A stretch of 64,000 nt of DNA from an uncultured Bacteroidales bacterium (GCA_902760345.1 CACWFY010000003.1:1-64000); one strand, 5' to 3'. Shown: positions 1 to 8,591, numbered from the stretch's first letter. Numbers and translations: made by a program. The notes: a model not told the origin generated them from the sequence alone.

Positions 1-177
1 TGGGGTGGCTATGCTCGCTCAAAGGCATATATGATTGACAAGACGAAGAACCTGGTTCTGGAGTCTGTACACCCCTCACCGCTAAGTGCTAACCGTGGTG
101 GCTGGTTCGGCCAGCACCAGTTCTCGCGCTGTAATGATTATTTGAAACAAAATGGTATAGAGCCCATCGTATGGTAA
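1..177 (+). CDS. ung: Uracil-DNA glycosylase, C-terminal part (5' truncated by window)
   Basis: The reading frame is open from base 1 to a TAA at 175-177 and encodes the last 58 residues of a family 1 uracil-DNA glycosylase, the base-excision enzyme that removes uracil from DNA. The diagnostic HPSPLSA motif (the DNA minor-groove intercalation loop with the catalytic His) is followed by a GWFG..QFS..N.YL pattern and a terminal PIVW, the normal C-terminus of this family. The stop overlaps the start of the next gene by 7 bp, so the two are probably cotranscribed. The catalytic Asp motif lies upstream of the window. Confidence 0.92.
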   Translation, partial: WGGYARSKAYMIDKTKNLVLESVHPSPLSANRGGWFGQHQFSRCNDYLKQNGIEPIVW

Positions 178-770
178 ACGAAATTCCTCCCATCATCGAA
201 GTCGGTGGTATCCTGATATCCTCAGATATCATCACCGAATATTTTTGTTGTGACTACGAGAAGTGTAAAGGCATCTGCTGTGTCGAGGGCGATGCTGGTG
301 CCCCTGTGACGATGGACGAGATAGCAGGCATTGAGGATGCGTTGGATACCGTGTGGTCACAATTGTCGGCATCTGCCCAGAGTGTTATCGATAAGCAGGG
401 TGTCGCCTATACCGACAAGGATGGAGAACTGGTGACAAGTATCGTTCGTGGAAAGGATTGCGTGTTCACCTGTTACGATGGAGACGGTTGCCTGTGTGCC
501 TTGGAGAAAGCATACCGCAGTGGCAAGACGAAGTTTTGCAAACCCATCAGCTGTGCCTTGTATCCTATTCGCGAAAAAAACTTCGGCAATGGACTCATCG
601 GTCTTAATTATCACCGATGGGCTGTCTGCCGTGATGCCATAGAAAAAGGGAAGGCTCTTCGCCTTCCCGTCTATCGCTTTCTGAAAGAACCACTCATACG
701 TCGCTTTGGTGACGCTTGGTACGAGGAACTTTGCGAGGTTGCAGCCCTTTTCGAAACTCCGTCGGACTGA
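171..770 (+). CDS. DUF3109-type cysteine-rich protein of unknown function
   Basis: This 199-residue protein has Cys clusters near its N-terminus (a CC....C...CC pattern within residues 26-37) and more Cys in the middle ([25 protein letters not shown]). That is the pattern of the DUF3109/YkgJ-like zinc or iron cluster proteins common in Bacteroidetes. No catalytic function is known to me for this family. The gene starts inside the last codons of ung (7 bp overlap), so translation may be coupled. Its 3' end overlaps the convergent AraC-type gene by 77 bp. The family call comes from remembered pattern; the metal-binding role is inferred from Cys spacing. Confidence 0.7.
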   Translation: MVNEIPPIIEVGGILISSDIITEYFCCDYEKCKGICCVEGDAGAPVTMDEIAGIEDALDTVWSQLSASAQSVIDKQGVAYTDKDGELVTSIVRGKDCVFTCYDGDGCLCALEKAYRSGKTKFCKPISCALYPIREKNFGNGLIGLNYHRWAVCRDAIEKGKALRLPVYRFLKEPLIRRFGDAWYEELCEVAALFETPSD

Positions 771-1617
771 CACCCACATGTTCCTTGAAATATTTGCCTA
801 AGAATGACTGGTTGGCAAAGTTCATCTTCTCGGTAATCTGTTTGATGTTCAGCGTCGAGTTGTTCAGCAGTACCCTAAGCTCAAGTACAACGTAACTTTC
901 TATCCACTCGTTGGGTGTCCGCTTGGATGCCATCTTGACGGTTTCCGACAGGTACTTGGGTGTAATCTCCAACTGTTGGGCATACCAGCTGACGCGTCGC
1001 TCTGAGCGGAAATTCTGCTCCAACAACTGTATGAACTTTGAGAAGATCTCCTCAGCACGTACATGCAGTTCTGTGGTATTCTGCTCAATGCGCCAGATAA
1101 CGTTGCTCATGTCGTAGAACATTGCCAGCAACAATGCCTTCATCAGATCTATGCGGGAGTGATGGCTCTTGTCATTCATCTTTTCACGGATGAAATGATA
1201 ATAGCGGTTGAATGTTGCAATCTCGTTGGGGGTGAGTTGTACGACAGGGTTCTTCATCGAGAAAAGCAGCAATGCCGACACGTTTTGCACGTTCTGCACG
1301 AAACCGTGATAGAACGGTGTGCTGACCAGAATGCTGAGACATTCGAAGTCGGGAGATGCCTCGTAGTTACCCATAATATGACGGTCGGAAATAAACAGCA
1401 GGTCGCCAGCCTTCACGTGTTGTTCGTGGGTGTCAACGGTATATCTTGCTGTGCCCTTGCTGCATAACGCCATCACGATAAAATTCATACGAACAGGCTC
1501 TTGGGCAGATGTTCCATTAATACTATCGGTCAGTACCAGACCTTCTTTCATGTATTCCGCATGCCCCCACTTGGAAGCCATTTCCAGCGTTGTGTCTTTT
1601 ATAGCATTCTTTTTCAT
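694..1617 (-). CDS. AraC-family transcriptional regulator
   Basis: This 307-residue protein has an N-terminal cupin-like sensing region (about residues 20-140) and a C-terminal pair of helix-turn-helix motifs. The signature is about residues 205-295, including YLSETVKMASKRTPNEWI and the typical [19 protein letters not shown] ending. I chose the ATG at 1617 because a -7 box (1623-1630) lies immediately before it; the longer frame up to 1653 would start upstream of that promoter. The leader would be only a few bases. The last ~25 codons are antisense to the end of the DUF3109-type gene. The target and ligand cannot be told from sequence. The gene sits just downstream of two sensor genes on the same strand but has its own promoter. 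Confidence 0.85.
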   Translation of the reverse strand: MKKNAIKDTTLEMASKWGHAEYMKEGLVLTDSINGTSAQEPVRMNFIVMALCSKGTARYTVDTHEQHVKAGDLLFISDRHIMGNYEASPDFECLSILVSTPFYHGFVQNVQNVSALLLFSMKNPVVQLTPNEIATFNRYYHFIREKMNDKSHHSRIDLMKALLLAMFYDMSNVIWRIEQNTTELHVRAEEIFSKFIQLLEQNFRSERRVSWYAQQLEITPKYLSETVKMASKRTPNEWIESYVVLELRVLLNNSTLNIKQITEKMNFANQSFLGKYFKEHVGVSPTEFRKGLQPRKVPRTKRHQSDV

Positions 1618-1622
1618 GTCGG

Positions 1623-1650
1623 CAAAGTTACGAAAAGTCACGCACAAAAA
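1623..1650 (-). promoter_or_regulatory. Bacteroidetes-type promoter of the AraC-family gene
   Basis: Read on the minus strand, TAACTTTG (1623-1630) matches the -7 consensus TAnnTTTG. A TTTG lies 20 bases upstream, the expected -33 spacing. Only five bases (CCGAC) separate the box from the ATG, so the transcript is probably leaderless or nearly so. Confidence 0.7.
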
Positions 1651-1693
1651 CAAAGAAAAGCATCCATTTTTTGTTAAGAGAGAGTAACTTTTG

Positions 1694-3646
1694 TTATTTC
1701 GGCATTTCCACTATGAAGCGGCAACCGGCATGATAGGAGCTGTCAAGCAGAATGTCGCCGCCGAGACTGATGGCGTGGCGCTTGGCCAGTGGAAGTCCGA
1801 GGCCCAGACCTTCAGAGAGGTCATCGACTTTTGCAAAAGGCTTGAAGATTTTTTTCTGCTCTTCTTCCGAGATGCCCGTTCCCGTGTCCTCGACGATAAA
1901 GCGCACGGTGCTATCGGTCTGTGTGATGCGTACCGTCAGGTGCTTGCCGTCGGAGTATTTGGCGGCATTATAGAGTAATTCACGTAGGGTATGCATCAGA
2001 CTTAGTCGATTGCTCTGTATGCAAATGTCGTCAGGCAGCTCGCTCTCCATTGTGATGAGTATGGATGGGAAGTAGTGTTGCGTGTGTCTGATGCTTTCAC
2101 GGGCTACCTCGTTACACGACACTTTGTCGTCGCGTCGGATCTGCTGCTCTTCGAAGACGCCGACATCTGAACTGTCAAAAAGCATCAGCACCATGCGCTC
2201 CAAGTGGCGCGCATTGTGGCGCATGGCTTCAGAGATGATAGCTATCTCGTCGTCTTTGTCGATGTATGTTGACTTGACGCCTTTGCGTCGTGAGGTTAGA
2301 CTCTCACGCAGTACTTGCGAGAAGCCCATGATGATGTTCAGTGGGGTGCGTATCTGGTGTGATACGTTCTGAATGAACTCTGTCTTCTGTCGGAGCGCCT
2401 TTTCGGCCAGTTTAGTGACCTGTGTAAGCTCTTCGTTCTGCTTTTTGGTCTCTTCTGTGGTATGTCGTATGCCGCCCATGTGGAAATTCAGCGATTGCTG
2501 CATGGTGGCAAAGCTGTTTTGTAACTGTCCGATAGCATCGTCGCGATTGGTACGTGGGATGAACTCGTCGTATTTGCCTGCGGCAATCTGTTGGGTGGTG
2601 TCTACCAACTGGCTAAGCGGACGGATGGCACGGCTTACAATGTGGTGAGAGAGGGTTGTGATGACCAGCAGTCCGATGGCAATAATAGCGATAATGATGT
2701 AGAGTAGCTGGTGATAACTCTTCAGGATATTACTATCGGGACATACCAGCGCCAGGCTCCAGTCTGTTCCTGGCACTTGGCTGTAGCTGACGTGGTAGAG
2801 TCGTCCATCTAAGGTAATATGCATCGTACCGTTGTTGCCTGCCGTCATCTCATGGCCCAGGGCAATCCTGTCGGAATGGCGGTTGGGGTCTGCACCGGTG
2901 AAGATGGTCCTGCCCTTTGTGTATGTCAAGTCGGGATGGATAAGATAGTTTCCCTGGCTGTTAACCAATACATAGTAACTCTCTGGGAAGGCATGGCAGG
3001 CTTTCTTGATGGTCTCGGAAAGTTTGTGCAAGGAAAGATCAGAGGCAATGACACCAATGAGTTGGCCGCTTTTGTTGTAAAGGGGCTTGCAGTATTTGGC
3101 CGTCAAATGGTCGTGCTCATCAGTCTTTTCATCATTGTCTTGGAAAGGGTCGACCCAACAGGGCTGTCCTGTTTCTTTTGCCTTCTTATACCACGCTTTA
3201 TGGTAATAATATGATTTCTCACTGGTTGTTACCGTTGTCGTGTCTCCGGTATGTGTCGTGTTGGCTGAGAAGAAATGGTCGTATGAAGGGAACATACCCG
3301 GTTCGATGGTGATGGTACAGCCGTTGACGTGTCTGTTAAACCTGACAATTTGCTGGGTGACGCCTTGTATCGAGTGAGGGTCGAAGTGATCTTCCACGAG
3401 CCATGTATTTGCATTCGTGGCAGTCCTGACGGCACTCATGTAGTTGCAGACGTGGTGTATGGTCGTATTGAGCACGCTGTTGACATGTTGTGCAGCCTCT
3501 TTGCGGATGAAGTATCGTGACTGGATGAAGAAGATGCCCAGCGCCAGGATGAAGACGGGGACAGCCATCAGCAGGATACTGACGCTGAGGTGTGTCGACA
3601 TTGAATGCCGAACGTTATAGAGGAACTTCTGGAAGATGCTATTCAT
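1694..3646 (-). CDS. Membrane sensor histidine kinase with Cache and HAMP domains
   Basis: This 650-residue inner-membrane kinase has a first membrane segment at about residues 19-42 and a double-Cache-like extracytoplasmic sensor at about 50-305. A second membrane segment (about 312-335) and a HAMP linker (335-390) follow. The HisKA helix carries the phosphoacceptor at His430 (FIQNVSHQIRTP), and a HATPase domain follows with N box (LLYNAAKYSDG), DTGTGIS and GLGLGLP glycine boxes. All catalytic motifs look intact. Its start overlaps the stop of the preceding sensor-like gene by 8 bp, so the two are translated from one message. No receiver domain is attached and no response regulator of the two-component type lies beside it, so its partner is unknown. 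Confidence 0.9.
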   Translation of the reverse strand: MNSIFQKFLYNVRHSMSTHLSVSILLMAVPVFILALGIFFIQSRYFIRKEAAQHVNSVLNTTIHHVCNYMSAVRTATNANTWLVEDHFDPHSIQGVTQQIVRFNRHVNGCTITIEPGMFPSYDHFFSANTTHTGDTTTVTTSEKSYYYHKAWYKKAKETGQPCWVDPFQDNDEKTDEHDHLTAKYCKPLYNKSGQLIGVIASDLSLHKLSETIKKACHAFPESYYVLVNSQGNYLIHPDLTYTKGRTIFTGADPNRHSDRIALGHEMTAGNNGTMHITLDGRLYHVSYSQVPGTDWSLALVCPDSNILKSYHQLLYIIIAIIAIGLLVITTLSHHIVSRAIRPLSQLVDTTQQIAAGKYDEFIPRTNRDDAIGQLQNSFATMQQSLNFHMGGIRHTTEETKKQNEELTQVTKLAEKALRQKTEFIQNVSHQIRTPLNIIMGFSQVLRESLTSRRKGVKSTYIDKDDEIAIISEAMRHNARHLERMVLMLFDSSDVGVFEEQQIRRDDKVSCNEVARESIRHTQHYFPSILITMESELPDDICIQSNRLSLMHTLRELLYNAAKYSDGKHLTVRITQTDSTVRFIVEDTGTGISEEEQKKIFKPFAKVDDLSEGLGLGLPLAKRHAISLGGDILLDSSYHAGCRFIVEMPK

Positions 3647-5129
3647 GCGTTACCTCCTTTCCGTTCTCTTTTTCGGCAGATTGCAACAGGTGGTTCAGTA
3701 GGTCGATAATCTTATCACCCTCTTGTTGGATGATGTCCGTTTCGTGGTCGACCTGTTGCTGACTGATGTCGTGATAATGGGTACAAATGGTTTCTACGCT
3801 TTCCTTGATAGCCTGTGATGGCGCAATCATCTGGTTGGTCATGTTATGCAGGAAAGCGGTCTTCATACGGTCACCCTCTTGTGCCAGCTGGTAGGCTTCG
3901 CGTAGCTCTTTGCTATGCTTTTGCAGGGCGTTGGTCAGTTGTTCCAGCGTGTTGATATGCGTAGACAGTGAACGCTGCATCTGCTGGAAATTCTCTTGTA
4001 GCTGTCCTATTTCGTCATCTCGGCGTGTGTCGGGAATTGTCTCTTCGTAGTGCCCTTGGGCGATGTGCTGTGCCGTTGTCGTGAGCATATTCAGCGGCAA
4101 CAGCTGGCGGTGGGTAATCAGTCGGCAGAGCAGATAGAATAGTAATAGTCCACCAATAGCAATGGCCAGCACATAGGAAAGCAGCAGGTTGTAGTCGCCA
4201 AAGATGTCGTCGTCAGGATATACCACACCGATGCTCCAGTTGAGTTCTTCCTTGGTGCGTCCAGGGATTTCCGCACGCAGGAAAGGTTTGAACATGACAT
4301 GCCAGTCCTCATTGTCTTTTTCAAACGACTTGAAGTCGCTCTTGCCGGCAATCATGGCCTTGGCAATCTCTTGAATGGACTGGTTGGCATCTTGTACGTT
4401 GGGTAAAAAGACCATCTGATGCTTCAGCTTCTCCAGATTAGGGTGGACGATAAACGAACCGTTGCGGCTTATCAGTACAGTGTAACCATTATCGGAAGGT
4501 TTGGCGGTACGGATGATGCGGGAAAGGAGTCCGACAGATAAATCGGCCGCCATGACGCCGACGCATTCTCCTGAGCGGTCATAGATTGGCAGACAGAAGG
4601 TGGTTACCACTTCGTTGCCGACAATGGCTTGTTTCTGTGGATTGGTCCATATCGCATGTCCTGTTTCCATGGGTATGGTGTACCACTCCTGCTCAGTATA
4701 TTGGGTGTTGTCTAAGACTTTTTGCTGGTTGTCTCTTTCGTCAGCAATGACCCCATTGCTGTCCTTGTGTGCACAGGCTAAGAAACCTTTGTAGCCAGAA
4801 AAGTAGCCTGGCTTGAAGGCAATGGTGCAGCTGCCGATATAACGATTACTTTCTATCAGTCGGCGGCAGTAGGTATACATGCGGTCGGGCTCTTGCAGAT
4901 GAGAAAGAACATCCCAGTAGATGTTGCCAGCCGACTGTTCAACGCTTAACAGTACGTTGTCGATATGTTGTACGGTGCCCTCCAGAGTGTGCTCCGCATT
5001 ATGCATTGCTTCCTGCTTTAGTGTCTGGCGCGAGAAATAAAACATCACAACCAGAGACACTAAAAGCAAGAGTGCAATTTCGCAGACCACCATCAGAGAT
5101 AGTCTGACGGAGAGGGCTTTGTAAATCAT
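3639..5129 (-). CDS. Cache/HAMP sensor protein with degenerate HisKA and no ATPase domain
   Basis: This 496-residue paralogue of the next gene has a membrane segment near residues 9-32, a Cache-like sensor region to about 325, a second membrane segment (about 330-352), HAMP (to about 400), then a helix resembling HisKA. At the phosphoacceptor position the motif reads FLHNMTNQMIAP: aligned with FIQNVSHQIRTP of its neighbour, the His is replaced by Asn432 and the RTP is lost. The protein ends about 65 residues later with no HATPase domain, so it cannot be a conventional kinase. It begins 3 bp after the gyrB stop and overlaps the true kinase gene by 8 bp. A plausible role is as a co-sensor or dimer partner of that kinase; this is inference. 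Confidence 0.85.
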   Translation of the reverse strand: MIYKALSVRLSLMVVCEIALLLLVSLVVMFYFSRQTLKQEAMHNAEHTLEGTVQHIDNVLLSVEQSAGNIYWDVLSHLQEPDRMYTYCRRLIESNRYIGSCTIAFKPGYFSGYKGFLACAHKDSNGVIADERDNQQKVLDNTQYTEQEWYTIPMETGHAIWTNPQKQAIVGNEVVTTFCLPIYDRSGECVGVMAADLSVGLLSRIIRTAKPSDNGYTVLISRNGSFIVHPNLEKLKHQMVFLPNVQDANQSIQEIAKAMIAGKSDFKSFEKDNEDWHVMFKPFLRAEIPGRTKEELNWSIGVVYPDDDIFGDYNLLLSYVLAIAIGGLLLFYLLCRLITHRQLLPLNMLTTTAQHIAQGHYEETIPDTRRDDEIGQLQENFQQMQRSLSTHINTLEQLTNALQKHSKELREAYQLAQEGDRMKTAFLHNMTNQMIAPSQAIKESVETICTHYHDISQQQVDHETDIIQQEGDKIIDLLNHLLQSAEKENGKEVTHE

Positions 5130-5132
5130 TAA

Positions 5133-7103
5133 TTATGCATCAATATTCGCATAGGTAGCGTTCTTCTCGATGAACTGGCGACGGGGTTCGACGTCGTCGC
5201 CCATGAGCATAGAGAAAATCTCGTCAGCTTCAGCAGCATTCTCGATGGTCACCTGCTTCAGCAGGCGGTTCTCGGGATTCATGGTGGTCTCCCACAGCTG
5301 CTCGGGGTTCATCTCACCCAAACCTTTGTAACGCTGGGTGTGCAACGCTGATGCATTCTCGTCGCCAGCCACATATTTGTCGATGAAGGCCTGGCGCTGC
5401 TGCTCGGTATAGCAGTACTCTGAGAACTTCTTATAGGTACACTTGTAGAGTGGGGGAGTAGCGATATAGAGATGTCCGCCCTGAATGACCTGAGGCATAA
5501 AGCGGTAGAAGAGCGTCATGATTAGCGTGTCGATGTGTGAACCATCGACGTCGGCATCGGTCATGATAATAATCTTGTCGTAGCGCAGCTTGTCGATGTT
5601 GGCCTCGCGGTCGCCCTCGCCGTCTACGCCGAAGCGTACACCAATCGACTGGATGATGTTCATCACCGACTCGGCCTCGAAGACGCGGTGCCACTGTACT
5701 TTCTCCACATTCAGAATCTTACCACGCAGCGGCAGGATGGCCTGGAAGTGACGGTCGCGCCCCTGCTTGGCTGAACCACCGGCGGAGTCACCCTCGACGA
5801 GGAAGATCTCACAAACCTTGGGGTCTTTCTCTGAGCAGTCGGCCAACTTACCAGGCAGACCACCACCCGTCATCGGGTTCTTGCGCTGTACACTCTCACG
5901 GGCCTTGCGGGCAGCAATACGAGCGGTAGCAGCCAGCACCACCTTTTCGCAGATCTGCTTAGCTTCTTTCGGATGCTCCTCCAGATAGTTGGTCAGCGCC
6001 TCGCCGACAGCCTGCTGTACGGCACCAGCGACCTCTGAGTTACCCAGCTTGGTCTTGGTCTGTCCCTCGAACTGAGGCTCAGCGACCTTGATAGAGATAA
6101 CGGCTGTCAGACCCTCGCGGAAGTCATCGCCAGCCAACTCAATCTTGGCCTTCTCAATTTGCTTCGAGATGTTGGGATCTTCGTCGGCATACTTCTTCAG
6201 CGTACGGGTCAGAGCCATACGGAAGCCCTGCAGGTGGGTACCACCCTCGATGGTGTTGATATTGTTGACGTAAGAGTGGATGTTCTCGCTGTAGTCGGTG
6301 TTGTACATGACAGCGACCTCGATGGGCACACCCTGCTTCTCGGTCTTTAGGTAGATGACGTCGTCGAAGAGGTGGGTGCGGTGACGGTCTACGTAGCGCA
6401 CAAACTCCTTCAGACCTTCCTTGGCGTGGAACACCTCCTTCTTGAGGTTACCGTCTTCATCAGGACGCATATCCTGCAGCGTAATGGTGATACCGGCATT
6501 CAGGTAAGCCAGCTCACGCATACGCTTGGCGATGATGTCGTACTTATACTCGGTAGTGGTAAAAATGCTACCGTCGGGCCAGAACTGCTGGCGCGTACCA
6601 GTTAGGTCGGTGTCGCCCACAATCTTCACGTCGTACAGCGGCTTACCCTTCTCGTACTCCTGCTGATAGATATGTCCGTTGCGGAATACCTGAGACAGCA
6701 TGTGGGTTGACAGGGCGTTCACACAGCTCACGCCCACACCGTGCAGACCACCAGAGACCTTATAGGAACCCTTGTCGAACTTACCACCAGCGTGCAGCAC
6801 CGTCATCACGACCTCGAGGGCTGACTTGTGCATCTTCTCGTGTTCGTCGACAGGGATACCACGTCCGTTGTCCTGAACGGTGATAGAGCCGTCTTCATTA
6901 ATTGTTACCTCAATATGCGTGCAATAGCCTGCCATTGCTTCGTCGATAGAGTTGTCGACGGTCTCGTTTACGAGGTGATGGAGACCCTTCTCACTGATGT
7001 CTCCGATATACATGGCCGGACGCTTGCGCACGGCCTCCAAACCCTCGAGTACCTGAATGTTACTCGCGGAATAGTTGCTTTCTTTGTTCAGTTCTTCTGC
7101 CAT
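5133..7103 (-). CDS. gyrB: DNA gyrase subunit B
   Basis: This 656-residue type IIA topoisomerase ATPase subunit introduces negative supercoils together with GyrA. Visible are the GHKL ATPase motifs (NSIDEAMAGYC, DNGRGIPV, GLHGVGVSCVNALS), the transducer domain, and the TOPRIM region with EGDSAGGSAKQGRD and DADVDGSHI. The C-terminal YKGLGEMNPEQLWETTM is typical of GyrB. ParE is the alternative, but ParE homologues in the phylum are usually somewhat shorter. I chose the ATG at 7103 (MAEEL); a longer frame to 7199 reads through the promoter and the rpsT terminator. Two sensor genes follow with only 3 bp between, which is unusual. Confidence 0.92.
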   Translation of the reverse strand: MAEELNKESNYSASNIQVLEGLEAVRKRPAMYIGDISEKGLHHLVNETVDNSIDEAMAGYCTHIEVTINEDGSITVQDNGRGIPVDEHEKMHKSALEVVMTVLHAGGKFDKGSYKVSGGLHGVGVSCVNALSTHMLSQVFRNGHIYQQEYEKGKPLYDVKIVGDTDLTGTRQQFWPDGSIFTTTEYKYDIIAKRMRELAYLNAGITITLQDMRPDEDGNLKKEVFHAKEGLKEFVRYVDRHRTHLFDDVIYLKTEKQGVPIEVAVMYNTDYSENIHSYVNNINTIEGGTHLQGFRMALTRTLKKYADEDPNISKQIEKAKIELAGDDFREGLTAVISIKVAEPQFEGQTKTKLGNSEVAGAVQQAVGEALTNYLEEHPKEAKQICEKVVLAATARIAARKARESVQRKNPMTGGGLPGKLADCSEKDPKVCEIFLVEGDSAGGSAKQGRDRHFQAILPLRGKILNVEKVQWHRVFEAESVMNIIQSIGVRFGVDGEGDREANIDKLRYDKIIIMTDADVDGSHIDTLIMTLFYRFMPQVIQGGHLYIATPPLYKCTYKKFSEYCYTEQQRQAFIDKYVAGDENASALHTQRYKGLGEMNPEQLWETTMNPENRLLKQVTIENAAEADEIFSMLMGDDVEPRRQFIEKNATYANIDA

Positions 7104-7130
7104 ATTTAAAAAGTACTTCTTAATAGGGTG

Positions 7131-7138
7131 CAAAGTTA
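7131..7138 (-). promoter_or_regulatory. -7 promoter box upstream of gyrB
   Basis: On the minus strand this reads TAACTTTG, the TAnnTTTG box, 27 bases before the gyrB ATG and downstream of the rpsT terminator. A TTTG lies upstream with approximate -33 spacing. It would also serve the two sensor genes behind gyrB. Confidence 0.65.
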
Positions 7139-7173
7139 TAAAAAAAACATGAAACAAACGAATGTTTGGACGT

Positions 7174-7207
7174 AAAAAAAGACTGCAAATTGTTAACAAT
7201 TGCAGTC
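7174..7207 (-). terminator. Intrinsic terminator after rpsT
   Basis: GACTGCAA and TTGCAGTC arms (7181-7207) enclose an inner palindrome around TTGTTAACAA. On the minus strand the hairpin is followed by a run of seven T (7174-7180). It lies 23 bases past the rpsT stop. Confidence 0.85.
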
Positions 7208-7229
7208 TTCTATCATCTTGCTCCGATTT

Positions 7230-7484
7230 TTATCCCAGCTTGCTGATGTGGTTGCAGAGGCTTGACTTCAGATTGGCAGCCTTATTCTTGTGAATAATGT
7301 TCTGCTTAGCCAGCTTGTCCAGCATCTTCTGTACTTTCGGATACAAAGCAACAGCCTCGTCCTTGTTGGTCATGGCACGCAGCTTGCGAACAGCGTTGCG
7401 CATGGTCTTTGCATAGTAGTGGTTGTGCTCTGCCTTTTTCTTGTCCTGACGAATTCTCTTCAGGGATGACTTGTGGTTTGCCAT
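7230..7484 (-). CDS. rpsT: 30S ribosomal protein S20
   Basis: This 84-residue, Lys/Arg-rich protein matches S20 over its whole length: N-terminal [16 protein letters not shown], then two long basic helices with the typical [19 protein letters not shown] end. S20 binds 16S rRNA helices early in small-subunit assembly. It lies 144 bp downstream of tRNA-Glu on the same strand and ends at a strong terminator, so tRNA and rpsT may share a transcript. Neighbouring gyrB has its own promoter. Length and sequence are normal. Confidence 0.97.
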   Translation of the reverse strand: MANHKSSLKRIRQDKKKAEHNHYYAKTMRNAVRKLRAMTNKDEAVALYPKVQKMLDKLAKQNIIHKNKAANLKSSLCNHISKLG

Positions 7485-7628
7485 TTTAATTTTCTTTTTT
7501 TTAAAATTGTTGAACTTAAAGCTTGTGGGTCTTGCGTCTCTTGCGGACTGCCCTGGGCGGAGGTGTTAACCTCCTCTGCCACCATTCCCGTTTCCAGTAG
7601 CACTTGGCTGTGCAGATGACAGATTTAG
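7485..7628 (-). other. rpsT leader region between tRNA-Glu and rpsT
   Basis: This 144-bp non-coding stretch contains a perfect 6-bp hairpin (GGAGGT/ACCTCC, 7559-7574) with no T run after it, so it is not a convincing terminator. It may be untranslated leader of rpsT, where ribosomal-protein feedback sites often lie, but no specific S20 site can be recognised by eye. Confidence 0.35.
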
Positions 7629-7703
7629 TGGTAGTCCCTAGGAGAGTCGAACTCCTCTTTAGAGAATGAAAATCTCTCGTCCTAACCGATAGACGAAGGG
7701 ACC
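7629..7703 (-). tRNA. tRNA-Glu (anticodon TTC)
   Basis: On the minus strand the gene folds as a full cloverleaf. The acceptor GGTCCCT pairs with AGGGACT. The anticodon stem AGAGA/TCTCT encloses the loop TTTTCAT with anticodon TTC. The T arm is GGAG-TTCGACT-CTCC. The discriminator A is followed by an encoded CCA (complement of 7629-7631). A TACCTTTG -7 box lies about 20 bases upstream. Confidence 0.95.
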
Positions 7704-7723
7704 ATCGCCATGAAAAGCGGGTG

Positions 7724-7731
7724 CAAAGGTA
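7724..7731 (-). promoter_or_regulatory. -7 promoter box for tRNA-Glu (and possibly rpsT)
   Basis: On the minus strand this reads TACCTTTG, a TAnnTTTG match, 20 bases before the 5' end of tRNA-Glu. No clear TTG -33 element is visible because the upstream DNA is an A/T-rich tandem repeat. Confidence 0.6.
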
Positions 7732-7740
7732 CTAACTTTA

Positions 7741-7768
7741 ATTAAGAATTAAGAAATAAGAATTAAGA
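7741..7768. repeat. 7-bp tandem repeat, 4 units of ATTAAGA type
   Basis: Four contiguous 7-bp units (third unit AATAAGA). The reverse-complement array lies 46 bp downstream at 7815-7842, so the two could pair as a long imperfect hairpin between the divergent tRNA-Glu and recO promoters. Confidence 0.85.
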
Positions 7769-7814
7769 AAACATAAAGAATTAAATATATTTAACAACTT
7801 CCCGCTTTAAAAAC

Positions 7815-7842
7815 TCTTAATTCTTAACTCTTAACTCTTAAC
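7815..7842. repeat. 7-bp tandem repeat, 4 units of TCTTAAC type
   Basis: Four contiguous 7-bp units (first TCTTAAT, then TCTTAAC three times). It ends 7 bases before the recO -7 box, in the place of the -33 element. Confidence 0.85.
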
Positions 7843-7849
7843 TTCTTTG

Positions 7850-7857
7850 TATCTTTG
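7850..7857 (+). promoter_or_regulatory. -7 promoter box of recO
   Basis: TATCTTTG matches TAnnTTTG and ends only five bases before the GTG start at 7863. The predicted transcription start falls at or next to the start codon, so the recO mRNA is probably leaderless. Confidence 0.65.
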
Positions 7858-7862
7858 CCCTC

Positions 7863-8591
7863 GTGTTAGTGAAAACAGAAGCAATTGTGCTCCATTCTTT
7901 CAAGTATGGGGAGTCTCGCTTGATAGTCGATATGTTTACCCGCGAGGTGGGTAGACTGTCGTTTATCGTGCCGTTGCCCAAGACGCCAAAGTCGCGCATA
8001 AAGAAGCAATATTTCCAACCGATGACGCTCTTGGAGATAGAGTGCGACGTGCGCCAACGGGTGCAATTGCAGAAGCTGAAAGATGTCCGCCTGTTGTCGG
8101 CCTACACGTCTGTTCCTTTCTCGCCAGAGAAGTTGGCACTCTCGCTCTTTACGGCAGAGTTCCTCTATCACGCCCTGCGGTCAGAGCAGTGCAACGAACC
8201 CTTGTTCGCCTATGTCTGCGACGCTATGCGGTGGCTTGATGCCGTAGAGACGGGCTTTGCCAATTTCCATCTGACGTTTCTCATGCGCCTGTCGCGCTTC
8301 TTAGGTTTCTATCCCAACCTCGACGACTATGTCGACGGCTGTGTCTTCGACCTGCGTGCCGCCACCTTCTCGTTGCAGGTTCCCACACATCGCGACTTTC
8401 TGCAACCCGATGATGCCCAGCGTATTCACACGCTGATGCGTATGGATTTCCCCACCATGCGCCTCTATCGCCTCAGCCGTCACGACCGCAACCGCATCGT
8501 CGACGTCCTGCTCTACTACTACCGCCTGCACATCCCCCAGTTCCCTGAACTCAAGAGCCTCAGCGTACTCCAGGAGTTGTGGGCAGACTGA
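7863..8591 (+). CDS. recO: DNA repair protein RecO
   Basis: This 242-residue RecO acts with RecR in RecF-pathway recombination and loads RecA on SSB-coated single strands. The N-terminal OB fold is recognisable (KTEAIVLHSFKYGESRLIVDMFTREVGRLSFIV), followed by the helical C-terminal domain. The four-Cys zinc site of some RecO proteins is not evident. The start is a GTG at 7863 or a second GTG at 7869; no ATG is in a suitable place. The promoter box almost touches either start. The gene converges on murF with 68 bp between and no clear terminator. Confidence 0.9.
   Translation: MLVKTEAIVLHSFKYGESRLIVDMFTREVGRLSFIVPLPKTPKSRIKKQYFQPMTLLEIECDVRQRVQLQKLKDVRLLSAYTSVPFSPEKLALSLFTAEFLYHALRSEQCNEPLFAYVCDAMRWLDAVETGFANFHLTFLMRLSRFLGFYPNLDDYVDGCVFDLRAATFSLQVPTHRDFLQPDDAQRIHTLMRMDFPTMRLYRLSRHDRNRIVDVLLYYYRLHIPQFPELKSLSVLQELWAD

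Noticed and set aside
7559..7574. 6-bp hairpin as terminator of tRNA-Glu
   Set aside because: It has no T run on either strand; it may be part of the rpsT leader.
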